A model generated the notes under the pieces. That model saw nothing but the letters and a program-made list of their open reading frames with translations. It had not been told where the DNA came from and made no database searches. 64,000 nucleotides of DNA, taken from NCBI GenBank assembly GCA_017411405.1, contig JAFQQE010000015.1, forward strand, positions 89,204-153,203, given 5' to 3'. Positions 30,488-37,714 of this stretch are shown piece by piece. The DNA is from Bacilli bacterium. Lineage in GTDB: Bacteria > Bacillota_I > Bacilli_A > RF39 > UBA660. A program made the translations under genes and the position numbers. Position 1 is the stretch's first letter. Every line of letters starts with the position of its first letter.

Positions 30488-31288
30488 TCACTCACTTATC
30501 ATTTCTAAATTGTTTAATTTTTGTATTAAAGTTGCTCTATCAACATAACCACCAATACAGTCAATTACTTTACCATTTTTAGTATAAATTGTCAACGGAG
30601 TACCAAAGCCATCTGATAATTTAAATTCCTTATTAGAAGAATTACATTTAGATGGAACAGTTAAATCTAAATTTATAATTTTCTTATATTCATTAGCATC
30701 ATAACTTAAAGAATCAAAATAATAAATATCTAAACCATATTTTTCAGCAACAGCATCATATACAGGTTTAAATTTATTACAATAATAACAATTATCTCTA
30801 CCAAATACAGCCATTGTTACTTCATCGCTCTTAACTAATTTCTTATAAGTTTTAAAATTTTCAGCAATTTTATAAGATCTATTATTATCATTTAATTCAA
30901 CCACAAAATATTTTGAAACATCACTGTTAATATTATTATAATCATAAGTGTTATAACTTTGTTGTAAATCACCTTCAATATATAAAGCAACCTTAACATC
31001 ATTATCTATTATTCCATCAATAGAACTATCAACAGAATATACACCATATTCATAAGAATAATCATTTAAAGTTTTATCTCTTAAAGTTCTTAATTCTTTT
31101 TTTACATCTTTAGTATCTCCTACATAGACTAAAAACGTTTCTTTATTTTTTATCTTATCAACGATAATTTCTTTAGAAATAACTTCTATATTTCTACTTT
31201 TAATATAATCACATATTATTGGAACAAATAAAATAATAATAACTACAATAAAAACTATCAAACCATAATTTATATTTTTATTTTTCAT
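30488..31288 (-). CDS. membrane-anchored thioredoxin-fold protein
   Basis: A protein of 266 residues with one N-terminal membrane helix (about residues 8-28) and an outer part with two thioredoxin-like halves. The second has the redox motif CYYC and a cis-proline loop (GFGTPLTI). A CN-type pair of further cysteines (KCNSS, VIDCIGG) is present. It could reduce or oxidise disulfides outside the membrane, or act as a bacteriocin-accessory-type thioredoxin. Strong AGGAGG site. First gene of the operon with the PH-like protein. Confidence 0.75.
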   Translation of the reverse strand: MKNKNINYGLIVFIVVIIILFVPIICDYIKSRNIEVISKEIIVDKIKNKETFLVYVGDTKDVKKELRTLRDKTLNDYSYEYGVYSVDSSIDGIIDNDVKVALYIEGDLQQSYNTYDYNNINSDVSKYFVVELNDNNRSYKIAENFKTYKKLVKSDEVTMAVFGRDNCYYCNKFKPVYDAVAEKYGLDIYYFDSLSYDANEYKKIINLDLTVPSKCNSSNKEFKLSDGFGTPLTIYTKNGKVIDCIGGYVDRATLIQKLNNLEMISE

Positions 31289-31400
31289 TAATATACCTCC
31301 TAAACTAATTTTATCAAATAAATAAATTAATGTAAAACAAATATCGTTAATAAATATATAAATAATATCATAAAAAATGTATTAAAAAATTAAATTTCAT
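31289..31400. other. intergenic stretch, no gene seen
   Basis: AT-rich sequence upstream of the thioredoxin-like gene, expected to hold its promoter. Nothing else is recognised. Confidence 0.4.
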
Positions 31401-31438
31401 AAAAAAACACTATAAAATTTAATAAGATAGTGGTTTTT
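31401..31438. terminator. bidirectional terminator at the island edge
   Basis: CACTAT and ATAGTG pair around a 13-base AT-rich loop, with A-run before and T-run after, so it can stop transcription from either side. Confidence 0.65.
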
Positions 31439-31532
31439 ATATTTAATCTCAAAAAGCTCGAGTAACAATCAATCTCTACAACAATTATAACATAACCTAT
31501 TAATTTTTTGTAAAAAACTTTTAGGCGTTAGC

Positions 31533-31561
31533 TTGTTTTATATAAATACATATTATATAAT
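31533..31561 (+). promoter_or_regulatory. promoter of the toxin-like mRNA
   Basis: TTGTTT (31533-31538), 17 bases, TATAAT (31556-31561). Predicted start near 31568 coincides with the 5' end of the long-range base pairing. Confidence 0.7.
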
Positions 31562-31567
31562 TTTATT

Positions 31568-31801
31568 AGGAACATTTGATGTGAGTGTCGTCCTCCAATC
31601 TTGAGAAGGAAAGGAGATAGATAAAGATGAAAACTAAGACTTTTATAATAAAAGTTCTAAAGCTCATTGCTATCATTTTGTTACTTTCTACCTTACTGGT
31701 GTTAGCAATAAAAAAATAGACACTCTTCAGCATTGATAGAGTGTCAAGTCTATTAAATTAAAGGCGACATTCACTTGCAAGATCGAACGTTCCTCTTTTT
31801 T
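31568..31801 (+). ncRNA. toxin-like mRNA with 5'-3' panhandle
   Basis: The predicted transcript of about 234 bases runs from the promoter start to a T-run (31796-31801). Its ends pair in nested order: AGGAAC (31568-31573) with GTTCCT (31789-31794); TTTGAT (31575-31580) with ATCGAA (31782-31787); GTGAGTGTCGTC (31581-31592) with GGCGACATTCAC (31763-31774). That is 24 pairs, three of them wobble. Long-range end pairing that keeps the mRNA inactive until processed is a known trait of type I toxin mRNAs. 6S RNA was considered as an alternative. Confidence 0.55.
31627..31719 (+). CDS. 30-aa hydrophobic peptide, candidate type I toxin
   Basis: The peptide begins MKTKTFIIKVLKL and ends VLAIKK. A basic N-terminus, about 17 uninterrupted hydrophobic residues and a Lys-Lys end match small membrane-acting type I toxins in form; I recognise no specific family. 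AAGGAG lies 10 bases before ATG. The codons (CTC, CTG, GTG, ATC, ACC, AAG) are less AT-biased than in neighbouring genes, suggesting acquisition. The stop codon lies at the start of the antisense RNA's terminator hairpin. Confidence 0.55.
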   Translation: MKTKTFIIKVLKLIAIILLLSTLLVLAIKK

Positions 31802-31824
31802 ATTTTATGCAAAATTTCTTTGAC
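31709..31824 (-). ncRNA. candidate antisense antitoxin RNA
   Basis: A strong promoter (31859-31831) predicts an RNA starting near 31824. It would end at the hairpin GACACTCT/AGAGTGTC (31745-31719) followed by TATTTTTTT on the minus strand. It would be fully complementary to about the last 90 bases of the toxin-like mRNA, as in the txpA/ratA and bsrG/SR4 pairs of B. subtilis. Ends are predicted only. Confidence 0.5.
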
Positions 31825-31830
31825 ATATAC

Positions 31831-31859
31831 AATATATCATATTTTAAAGTTTATGTCAA
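31831..31859 (-). promoter_or_regulatory. strong promoter facing the toxin-like gene
   Basis: On the minus strand consensus TTGACA (31859-31854), exactly 17 bases, TATATT (31836-31831) with TGA before the -10. No protein frame follows, which supports an RNA product. Confidence 0.8.
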
Positions 31860-31900
31860 AATCTTCAATACATATATTTATAATAATACAATTATATAAA

Positions 31901-32650
31901 TTAATTTCTTTTACCAAGGGTTTTAGGTTTATCTATTTCTTTAAGTATTTCTGATTGTTTAGCTTTGTCTTCAATCCTATTATATTTTTGTATCATTTCT
32001 TCTGGCTGTTCTTCTCTGTTATCATTTTCTAAACTTTTAACATCAACTTTTGAATTAATATACTTATAAAGATATTTTAACATTAAAAATTTAGTTAATA
32101 ATTCATTATGCTTTCCATATGAATAATGACTCGCAATAAATAATTCTTCTTTTATTTGTTTCCATTCATCACTTTGTTCTTTAGCAAAAGTTCTAAAATT
32201 AAATTTTTCTAATTGTTCAGGCTTTTGAGTATTCCAATTATCACCAAAATAATATATAGGTTCTTCACACATTTTTAGTGCAGCTTTTATTGCTAAATCA
32301 CTTTTAAGTTTGTCTCCAGGTATGAAATTAAGTTCGTCACAAGATTTTTTAGTAAAAATAACTTTACTAATATCCTTAATTTGATTATCACCATAAAATA
32401 TTATTTTGTTTTTATTAATCGCAGTCATAAGACAAGCAGCTTTTTCAAATGAATCCATATTACCTTTAACGTAATTAATAGAAAAAATATCACTTAATTT
32501 AAAATAGTCGTTTAATATTTTCTTTTTTACTATTTCATTTATTTTTATTTCTCTATATTCTTTCTGAATTTCTTCCAAAGCATAATTTATACAATCCTCT
32601 GCTTCTTTATTCCATTTCTTTTTATCGGTTAAAAATCTAAATCCCATCAT
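31901..32650 (-). CDS. unknown island protein, 249 aa
   Basis: A soluble, charged protein with predicted helices and no recognised motif. It begins with MMGFRF after GGGAG and ends in a hydrophilic tail (EEMIQKYNRIEDKAKQ). It lies between the toxin-like locus and the broken mobilisation-like gene, so it may be cargo or a part of the former mobile element. Confidence 0.5.
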   Translation of the reverse strand: MMGFRFLTDKKKWNKEAEDCINYALEEIQKEYREIKINEIVKKKILNDYFKLSDIFSINYVKGNMDSFEKAACLMTAINKNKIIFYGDNQIKDISKVIFTKKSCDELNFIPGDKLKSDLAIKAALKMCEEPIYYFGDNWNTQKPEQLEKFNFRTFAKEQSDEWKQIKEELFIASHYSYGKHNELLTKFLMLKYLYKYINSKVDVKSLENDNREEQPEEMIQKYNRIEDKAKQSEILKEIDKPKTLGKRN

Positions 32651-32783
32651 AATAATATTCTCCCAATTTTTTTAATCTTACATAAGTATTTTATTTTTAA
32701 AAATTTATTTCTTTTTCTTAATTAAAAGTAAAATTATAATAGCATATTATTATTTTTAATTCAATAAATTATATTAATTTTTA

Positions 32784-33088
32784 TTAAATTCCAATCACAA
32801 AATCATCTTTATTTTTATCTTTTTTAACACTATATTCATAATCTTCTCTTATGGAGTCATAAGTTTTATATTCTATTAAATCATTTTCATAAAAGTTAGT
32901 TGCAACACCCATATATTTTTCTCTATCTTTTATCTTAAACATTATATTGCTAATAAAATTGATAATATCAAAGAATTTTTGTTTCCACTTAATAACCATT
33001 TGTTTAAGTTTATTAACTAAAAAGTCTGTTTAAAAAAAGTATTTTTGATTTCTTCAAGTTTTAAAAAAATAAAATACAATGTAATGTT
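32784..33088 (-). pseudogene. broken 3' part of a possible mobilisation (relaxase) gene
   Basis: The C-terminal 71 codons (VIKWKQKFFDIINFISNIMF and onward) have no ribosome site at their ATG. The frame stays open upstream for about ten more codons to a stop at 33031-33033. An overlapping frame carries the protein-like stretch LKLEEIKNTFFKQTF up to a TAG at 33017-33019, so a frameshift near 33019 links the two. The helical, basic style recalls C-terminal ends of plasmid mobilisation proteins. That identity is a guess from memory of such sequences. A terminator-like hairpin has replaced the rest. Confidence 0.35.
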
Positions 33089-33108
33089 TTAAATACATTG
33101 TATTTTTT
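33073..33108. terminator. strong bidirectional hairpin
   Basis: AATACAATGTA and TACATTGTATT form a perfect 11-bp stem with a 10-base loop and A/T runs on both sides. Confidence 0.75.
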
Positions 33109-33176
33109 ATTTAACTATTTTTTTAGTAATTTTTAATTTATTTTTATATCTTAAGTCTTTAAGTCAATATTATTTA

Positions 33177-33242
33177 TTTCATTTCTGATTATTTTCCGTT
33201 TTACTTCTGAATAATTTTTGTTTCATTTCCAATTAATTTCTA
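33177..33242. repeat. three imperfect 22-bp direct repeats
   Basis: Units start at 33177, 33199 and 33221. Each begins TTT(C/T)A(T/C)TTC(T/C) and continues AT-rich. They look iteron-like. No gene is seen in 33109-33327. Confidence 0.35.
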
Positions 33243-33327
33243 TATTTTTTTCGTTCCATTTTTATCAGTCATTTCTGTTTTGCAAATATCACCTACTCAT
33301 ATCACTACAAAATTTCAAGTAAACAAA

Positions 33328-33353
33328 AAATCACTTTATCAAACAAGTGATTT
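33328..33353. terminator. terminator of the 33430-33774 gene
   Basis: AAATCACTT and AAGTGATTT pair around an eight-base loop, with a T-run on the minus strand. Confidence 0.75.
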
Positions 33354-33365
33354 TCCTTTATAAAA

Positions 33366-33397
33366 CTTGACTTTCTAGACTATCTAGAGAATTCAAG
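33366..33397. repeat. long inverted repeat
   Basis: CTTGA...TCTAGA, three bases, TCTAGA...TTCAAG: a nearly perfect hairpin of about 14 bp. Its role is unknown. Confidence 0.4.
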
Positions 33398-33418
33398 TGA
33401 AACGCTTATGGTGCTAAT

Positions 33419-33436
33419 GTTGTAGACGTCTACAAC
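33419..33436. repeat. perfect 18-bp palindrome
   Basis: GTTGTAGAC followed by GTCTACAAC with no spacer. It contains the stop codon of the adjacent gene. It looks like a protein-binding or recombination site more than a terminator. Confidence 0.5.
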
Positions 33437-33774
33437 TTTTTAGTAAAAATATTTTCAGGTTTAAAATCCCTTAATATAATTCTAGTCTTTCCGTTTTCTT
33501 CCTTTTGTGTTTTTTTGTATTTTAGTCCTCTAATCATAGTGGCGAAAACAATTATACCTTCTTCTAAATTATTAACATTTCCATTTTCTAATAAAACTAA
33601 TGCTCCATTTTTTATTATTTCAGGCTCATTTTCAAATAAATTATTGTAATTTTCTATTATGAGTTCTATATTGTCAACATTATTTATATTGTCGCTGTCT
33701 GTTTTATTATTGCTTGTATTCTTTTTACTCAATAATTGATGTTTTATTTTTTTTAAATAAGTTAATAGATTCAT
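33430..33774 (-). CDS. unknown protein, 114 aa
   Basis: A soluble protein with a basic N-terminus, an Asn/Asp-rich linker and a C-terminal part (LEEGIIVFATMIRGLKYKK). No family recognised. I use the ATG after GATGTGAT; a GTG three codons upstream lies inside that site. An extended -10 (TGCTATAAT) precedes it. It is the first gene downstream of ssrA and may belong to the island. Confidence 0.5.
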   Translation of the reverse strand: MNLLTYLKKIKHQLLSKKNTSNNKTDSDNINNVDNIELIIENYNNLFENEPEIIKNGALVLLENGNVNNLEEGIIVFATMIRGLKYKKTQKEENGKTRIILRDFKPENIFTKKL

Positions 33775-33871
33775 ATTTATCACATCCGATTTAATTATAG
33801 CATATTTTTTAGTCGAAATATATAACCCCCTAGGTATTTTGACATAGATATCAAAATATTGGCTGAAAAAG

Positions 33872-33895
33872 AAAAAACAATCTTTTTTCAGATTG
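33872..33895 (-). terminator. terminator downstream of ssrA
   Basis: On the minus strand CAATCT and AGATTG pair and are followed by six T. Confidence 0.75.
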
Positions 33896-33937
33896 TAATA
33901 TATATCAAAGTTCGAATAGTTCGAACAGATTCGTCAA

Positions 33938-34292
33938 TGGTGGAGCCGAGCAGAATCGAACTGCTGTCCAAAATACTTTCTTATTTAACATCTACAAGTT
34001 TAGTTAGAACAAAATATTCATTAATAAAAAAGAGTCTAACATCTATTTATTAATATAGTTTATTATTATTCGATAATTACTCTAAACAAAATAATTATTA
34101 TATCTTGTATATATGAACCCTAATTAGACCTACAAGAAAGAATAATTAAAGTGCTTTATTGCCTTCTTAGGCAAATGCTAAAGCGTTATTATTAAATTTA
34201 TTGTCAGTTAATTTTTAACTTTTGCTACATAAGGATGTAGCCACCACCTGCAATTAAATAGAAATATATTCTGTCGAAGCCATTACGACCCC
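33938..34292 (-). ncRNA. ssrA: transfer-messenger RNA (tmRNA)
   Basis: The 5' end GGGGTCG pairs with CGGCTCC before the encoded ACCA, and the tRNA-like part has TTCGATTC in its T arm and GGCTTCGACAG near the 5' end. Total 355 bases. The tag reading frame (34205-34167) encodes DNKFNNNALAFA, 12 residues and a stop, if GAC is the resume codon; the exact resume codon is inferred. The tag ends in AFA as in some mycoplasmas. It works with SmpB at 9690. Confidence 0.95.
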
Positions 34293-34300
34293 ATAAGTAG

Positions 34301-34329
34301 ATTATATCATATTTATTCATTATCTTCAA
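34301..34329 (-). promoter_or_regulatory. ssrA promoter inside divIC
   Basis: On the minus strand TTGAAG (34329-34324), 17 bases, TATAAT (34306-34301) with TGA before it. The -35 box is in the last codons of divIC. Confidence 0.8.
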
Positions 34330-34603
34330 TTATCTTGATAATCAATTCTCCATCCTTAGAATATAAATATTTTTCCCTAGCATATTTAGCAACATATTCT
34401 GGATCTTGTAATTTTATTAAATCAGTTTCTAATATTTCTTCTTCATTCAATAAAGAAGTGTATTTATCCTCTAATAATTCTTTTTCTTTATTATTACTTA
34501 ATATTTGTTTCCAATAAGTAAAAGATGTATAAGATACATAAGATACTAATAAAATAAAAACTACAAGTAATAATAACATTCTTCTCTTTGCACCTTTATT
34601 CAT
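34313..34603 (-). CDS. divIC: cell division protein DivIC (FtsB-like)
   Basis: A bitopic septum protein of 96 residues: a basic N-terminus, one membrane helix (about 9-30), a coiled coil (NNKEKELLEDKYTSLLNEEE) and a short DPEYVAKYAREKYLY motif characteristic of FtsB/DivIC. It partners FtsL and DivIB. The start is the ATG five bases after GGTGA. Order yabP-yabQ-divIC is as in B. subtilis. Confidence 0.88.
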   Translation of the reverse strand: MNKGAKRRMLLLLVVFILLVSYVSYTSFTYWKQILSNNKEKELLEDKYTSLLNEEEILETDLIKLQDPEYVAKYAREKYLYSKDGELIIKIIEDNE

Positions 34604-34650
34604 ACTCTTCACCATAATTATAATAGCATAATCCAATTATTTAATAAAGA

Positions 34651-34872
34651 TTATTTATATATAAAAATGTAAATAAATGTAAATATAATAATAAGATAAT
34701 TATAATAATTAAAATATCCATCAAATAAAAAATAATATGTTAATATATATAATATAAAAAATATAAATAATATAATATATTTGAAAATATTATTTATACA
34801 TATTTTTTTAATTATAATAAATAATATCAACCAATATAATATAGTTAACAATAGATTAAAAAAAATATTCAT
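34651..34872 (-). CDS. yabQ: small membrane protein in yabQ position (shortened YabQ?)
   Basis: A 73-residue protein with two or three hydrophobic segments and few polar residues. In B. subtilis the gene between yabP and divIC is yabQ, a membrane protein of about 210 residues needed for the spore cortex. Assignment rests on position and membrane nature, since sequence likeness is not clear. It overlaps yabP by ATGA. If correct, it is reduced to a core. Confidence 0.5.
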   Translation of the reverse strand: MNIFFNLLLTILYWLILFIIIKKICINNIFKYIILFIFFILYILTYYFLFDGYFNYYNYLIIIFTFIYIFIYK

Positions 34873-35156
34873 TTAAACAATTTACCAAAGAATCCATTTT
34901 CATGTTCTTTATCATTATTATCTAAATAAACTACACTATTTATCTTACCTTTAATACATATATTACCATCATTAGTATCTAACTTTATTAATTCTAAATT
35001 ACTACCCTTAATGTTAACATTTCCCATAACAGTATTAATAAGAAATTCATTTTCATTAAAATTATGCACTTTTTTAGTACCACTAACAAATATATTATTT
35101 CTCTCTAATATTTTTACACTATGACTTATTACATTACTATCGAAATTATTTTCCAT
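34869..35156 (-). CDS. yabP: sporulation protein YabP
   Basis: YabP acts in the mother cell for cortex assembly. The 95 residues show the YabP/YqfC pattern: an opening H-x-(V/I)-x-(I/L) strand, VSGTKKVHNFNENEFLINT, MGNVNIKGSNLELIKLD, and a final NGFFGKLFK. I chose the ATG five bases after GGTGA; the first ATG is inside the site. It precedes the yabQ-like gene and divIC. Confidence 0.85.
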   Translation of the reverse strand: MENNFDSNVISHSVKILERNNIFVSGTKKVHNFNENEFLINTVMGNVNIKGSNLELIKLDTNDGNICIKGKINSVVYLDNNDKEHENGFFGKLFK

Positions 35157-35202
35157 ATCATTCACCTAGTAAATTATATACACTTAATCAGATTTAAATA
35201 AC

Positions 35203-35223
35203 AAAAAAACCACATAAGTGGTT
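35203..35223 (-). terminator. spoVG terminator
   Basis: On the minus strand AACCAC, TTAT, GTGGTT followed by seven T. Confidence 0.85.
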
Positions 35224-35228
35224 ATTAA

Positions 35229-35486
35229 TTATTCAGCTTTATTATATGCGTCTAATATAGCATCTTCAAACATTTTACGAGCATCAGAATTAATAGGATG
35301 CGCAATATCTCTATATTCACCAGTAGCAGTTTTTCTACTAGGCATAGCTATAAATAAACCATTATCTCCTTCTATAATTCTAATATCATGAATAGCAAAT
35401 GAATCATCTAATAAAATAGATGCTTTACCTTTCATTCTAGAGCCTTCTTTTTCAACTTTTTTTACATTTACAGATGTTATCTTCAT
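35229..35486 (-). CDS. spoVG: septation/RNA-binding regulator SpoVG
   Basis: A small nucleic-acid-binding regulator found in Firmicutes, first known from sporulation. All 85 residues match the family: MKITSVNVKKV at the start, ASILLDDSFAIHDIRIIEG, MPSRKT and DIAHPINSDARK. Translation starts at the ATG 11 bases after GGGAG. It has its own terminator and so is separate from yabP. Confidence 0.95.
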   Translation of the reverse strand: MKITSVNVKKVEKEGSRMKGKASILLDDSFAIHDIRIIEGDNGLFIAMPSRKTATGEYRDIAHPINSDARKMFEDAILDAYNKAE

Positions 35487-35560
35487 ATTAACATACACTC
35501 CCTTCAAGTTTTATATAACTCTAATTACATTTTATACTAATTGCAAAATAAAATCAAGTA

Positions 35561-36331
35561 TTATCTCGGATAACCTACAAACATCATGCCATTTGACTTT
35601 AACCCACCTATTCCATCTTTACCATATTTAGTTTTATCCAAAAGATTTATTAAATCTATTTCTTTATTACGCTCTGTTAAAGCTAAATTAACTGCAATAA
35701 TAGCAGGATCTAATGCATGTATATTAATTCTTTTAGGACTTGATGCAAAATTAGCTCCAGCTTTAATTAAAGATTCATAGTCGCTTTGACAAGCGCCTGC
35801 TATAATTACTAACTTATCATGACTATGCTCATAATTTCTAGCTTGAAATACACTCTTTACAAAATTTTTAGAATTCTTATAATTATCTAACACTTTATAA
35901 TCTTTATTTTTATTTATTGAATCATGTCCAGTAATGATTAAGATATCCGGTTTATATTTTTTTAAATATTTCGTAACACTATTTGGCATATCATTTTCTG
36001 ATACATACTCACCAACAGCATATACATTAGCTTTCTTATAAAAATTCATACATCTACTTAAATATTCTTTATCACCATCAATATGCAATATTTTAGCAGG
36101 CAAATAAAAAAATTCGCTTCTATCCATCTCATCTTTTATATCAATCTTATCAATATAATCTTCATCTTCATTAATATAATCGCATTTAACTAAATCATTT
36201 ATATGCGCATCTGCAAACAACCTTATATCAACACCCTTTAATATTACTTCATCTTTTATATCAACTATTCTAAATATAGTATCATTATTATAACTACTCC
36301 TTGTTACATAATCTCCTATTTTTAATTCCAT
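35561..36331 (-). CDS. yabG: sporulation-specific protease YabG
   Basis: YabG (peptidase family U57) trims spore coat and other spore proteins in the mother cell. The 256 residues include the N-terminal KIGDYVTR segment, AKILHIDGDKEYL, DILIITGHDS, and the C-terminal IIAGACQSDYESLIKAGANFASSP block of the family. It lies directly after ksgA as in B. subtilis. GGTGAT precedes ATG. Confidence 0.93.
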   Translation of the reverse strand: MELKIGDYVTRSSYNNDTIFRIVDIKDEVILKGVDIRLFADAHINDLVKCDYINEDEDYIDKIDIKDEMDRSEFFYLPAKILHIDGDKEYLSRCMNFYKKANVYAVGEYVSENDMPNSVTKYLKKYKPDILIITGHDSINKNKDYKVLDNYKNSKNFVKSVFQARNYEHSHDKLVIIAGACQSDYESLIKAGANFASSPKRINIHALDPAIIAVNLALTERNKEIDLINLLDKTKYGKDGIGGLKSNGMMFVGYPR

Positions 36332-36370
36332 TATATCACCATTTAATTATATAAAAAAAAAGAGAATTTA

Positions 36371-37147
36371 TTATATAATATTAGAAATTTCTACAAATAT
36401 TATATAATCCAAATCCTCTGCTCTATTTGTTAAATTTAATGAATACTTACTTAATATTTCTTCAATTTTTTTAAGATCATAACTTTTTAAATTATTACGT
36501 AAATTTTTTCTTTTTTGTTTAAAAGCATCAAATACTAATTTCTCAAACTTTTCATAACTTTTTAAATTTATATTTGCTGATTTCTTATTTAATTTAATAA
36601 TAGCACTATCTATATTAGGTACAGGATAAAAATCTTCTTTTGATACAGTAAATAAATAATCTAAATCAAAAAAATAATTTAAAATAACACTAATAGCTCC
36701 ATAATCACTACTTTTTGGTTTAGCACATAAACGTAAGGCTACTTCTTTTTGTACCATTAAAACCATACATTTAGGAATAAAATTTTCTTTAATAAACTTA
36801 GTAATAATAGGCGTAGTTATATAATATGGTATATTTGCTATAACATTAATTTTATCACTATCACCAAAATAATCTCTTAAATTTACTTCTAGAAAATCCT
36901 TAAATATTACTTTTAAATTAGATGTGCTAATACCTTTTAAATATTCTTTTAAAGTTTCATCTATTTCAAAAGCAACAACATCATTCCCAAATTTAATCAA
37001 TTTCTTCGTTAAAGCCCCAGCACCTGGACCTATTTCTAATATAATATCTTCATTATCTAAATCGAAACTTTCAACAATTCTATTTAAAATATCTTCATTT
37101 TGTATAAAATTTTGTCCATATTTTTTTTTAAAATTAAATTTTTCCAT
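36371..37147 (-). CDS. rsmA: 16S rRNA dimethyladenosine transferase RsmA/KsgA
   Basis: It methylates two adenosines in the 3' hairpin of 16S rRNA. Motif I (LEIGPGAGALT) and motif IV (ANIPYYITTPI) are present and the C-terminal domain is complete; about 258 residues. The ATG is one base after the stop of the yabE-like gene. The rnmV gene, usually between the two, is absent here. Confidence 0.95.
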   Translation of the reverse strand: MEKFNFKKKYGQNFIQNEDILNRIVESFDLDNEDIILEIGPGAGALTKKLIKFGNDVVAFEIDETLKEYLKGISTSNLKVIFKDFLEVNLRDYFGDSDKINVIANIPYYITTPIITKFIKENFIPKCMVLMVQKEVALRLCAKPKSSDYGAISVILNYFFDLDYLFTVSKEDFYPVPNIDSAIIKLNKKSANINLKSYEKFEKLVFDAFKQKRKNLRNNLKSYDLKKIEEILSKYSLNLTNRAEDLDYIIFVEISNII

Positions 37148-37148
37148 A

Positions 37149-37676
37149 TTATGACTTATCCTTATTCCATCCAAATCTTAAAATATCATAAGTTATATAT
37201 CTTTTACCAACATTATAAGCGGTTGTTTCTTCTTGTACTAATAAGTCTAAATTAGTTCCAACAACACCTCTATCTAAAACTATACCTACAACATCTTCAC
37301 CATTTAACTCATAACTAACTATAGAACCACAAGCCAAACTTTTAGATGAAGCCATAATCCTTACATTACCATATTCTTTATCATTATAAGTTGTCGTTCC
37401 ATCTAATACATTTTGATTATTGCATCCTAAATAACCAGAGCATAAAGGACAATACGCTACATAAGCAGTTAAATAACCTACATATGTATCCTTTGGGTAA
37501 TATAAATCCTTCATCTTAATTTCTTCTATTTTAACTGCCATCGCTGTTAAGTCTAAAACTTTATTAGAATTATTATTAAATACAGTACCAACATCTTTTT
37601 CTACATTAATTCTATTTATTCCAAATATTGCTATTAAAATGATACAAATTTTTAAAAATTTAATTATTTTATTCAA
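37149..37676 (-). CDS. 3D-domain secreted protein (YabE-like, truncated)
   Basis: A protein of about 175 residues with an N-terminal membrane/signal helix and a C-terminal 3D-type double-psi barrel (GYLTAYVAYC..., RIMASSKSLACGSIV, GIVLDRGVVGTNLDLLV), the fold of lytic transglycosylase-like proteins. In B. subtilis yabE is next to tatD and ksgA. The G5/DUF348 repeats of YabE are missing. I take the TTG three bases after GGTGAT as start; the ATG is inside the ribosome site region. Four cysteines (YCPLCSGYLGC...LAC) are unusual for the family. Confidence 0.75.
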   Translation of the reverse strand: MNKIIKFLKICIILIAIFGINRINVEKDVGTVFNNNSNKVLDLTAMAVKIEEIKMKDLYYPKDTYVGYLTAYVAYCPLCSGYLGCNNQNVLDGTTTYNDKEYGNVRIMASSKSLACGSIVSYELNGEDVVGIVLDRGVVGTNLDLLVQEETTAYNVGKRYITYDILRFGWNKDKS

Positions 37677-37714
37677 AACAATCACCATCTAACAACAATA
37701 ATATAACATGAGTT

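Noticed and set aside
31568-31801. Transcript with paired ends as 6S RNA
   Set aside because: It has a ribosome site, a clean hydrophobic frame and a convergent promoter with terminator, which 6S RNA would not need. It is kept as the alternative explanation.
31627-31801. Fst/par-type toxin with direct repeats
   Set aside because: The repeats at the two ends are inverted, not direct, and the peptide lacks the Fst proline-valine core. The TxpA/BsrG-style layout fits better.
33109-33327. Further upstream frames of the mobilisation-like pseudogene
   Set aside because: All minus-strand frames have frequent stops and low-complexity codons. Only the 22-bp repeats can be supported.
33938-33960. Duplicate of the ssrA 3' end marking the far border of an integrated element
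   Set aside because: I looked for the T-arm sequence elsewhere in the island and found no copy, so no attachment sites are annotated.
33859-34053. Open frame of 64 codons on the plus strand
   Set aside because: It lies across the 3' end of ssrA, read on the opposite strand. The tRNA-like fold and encoded CCA explain the sequence.
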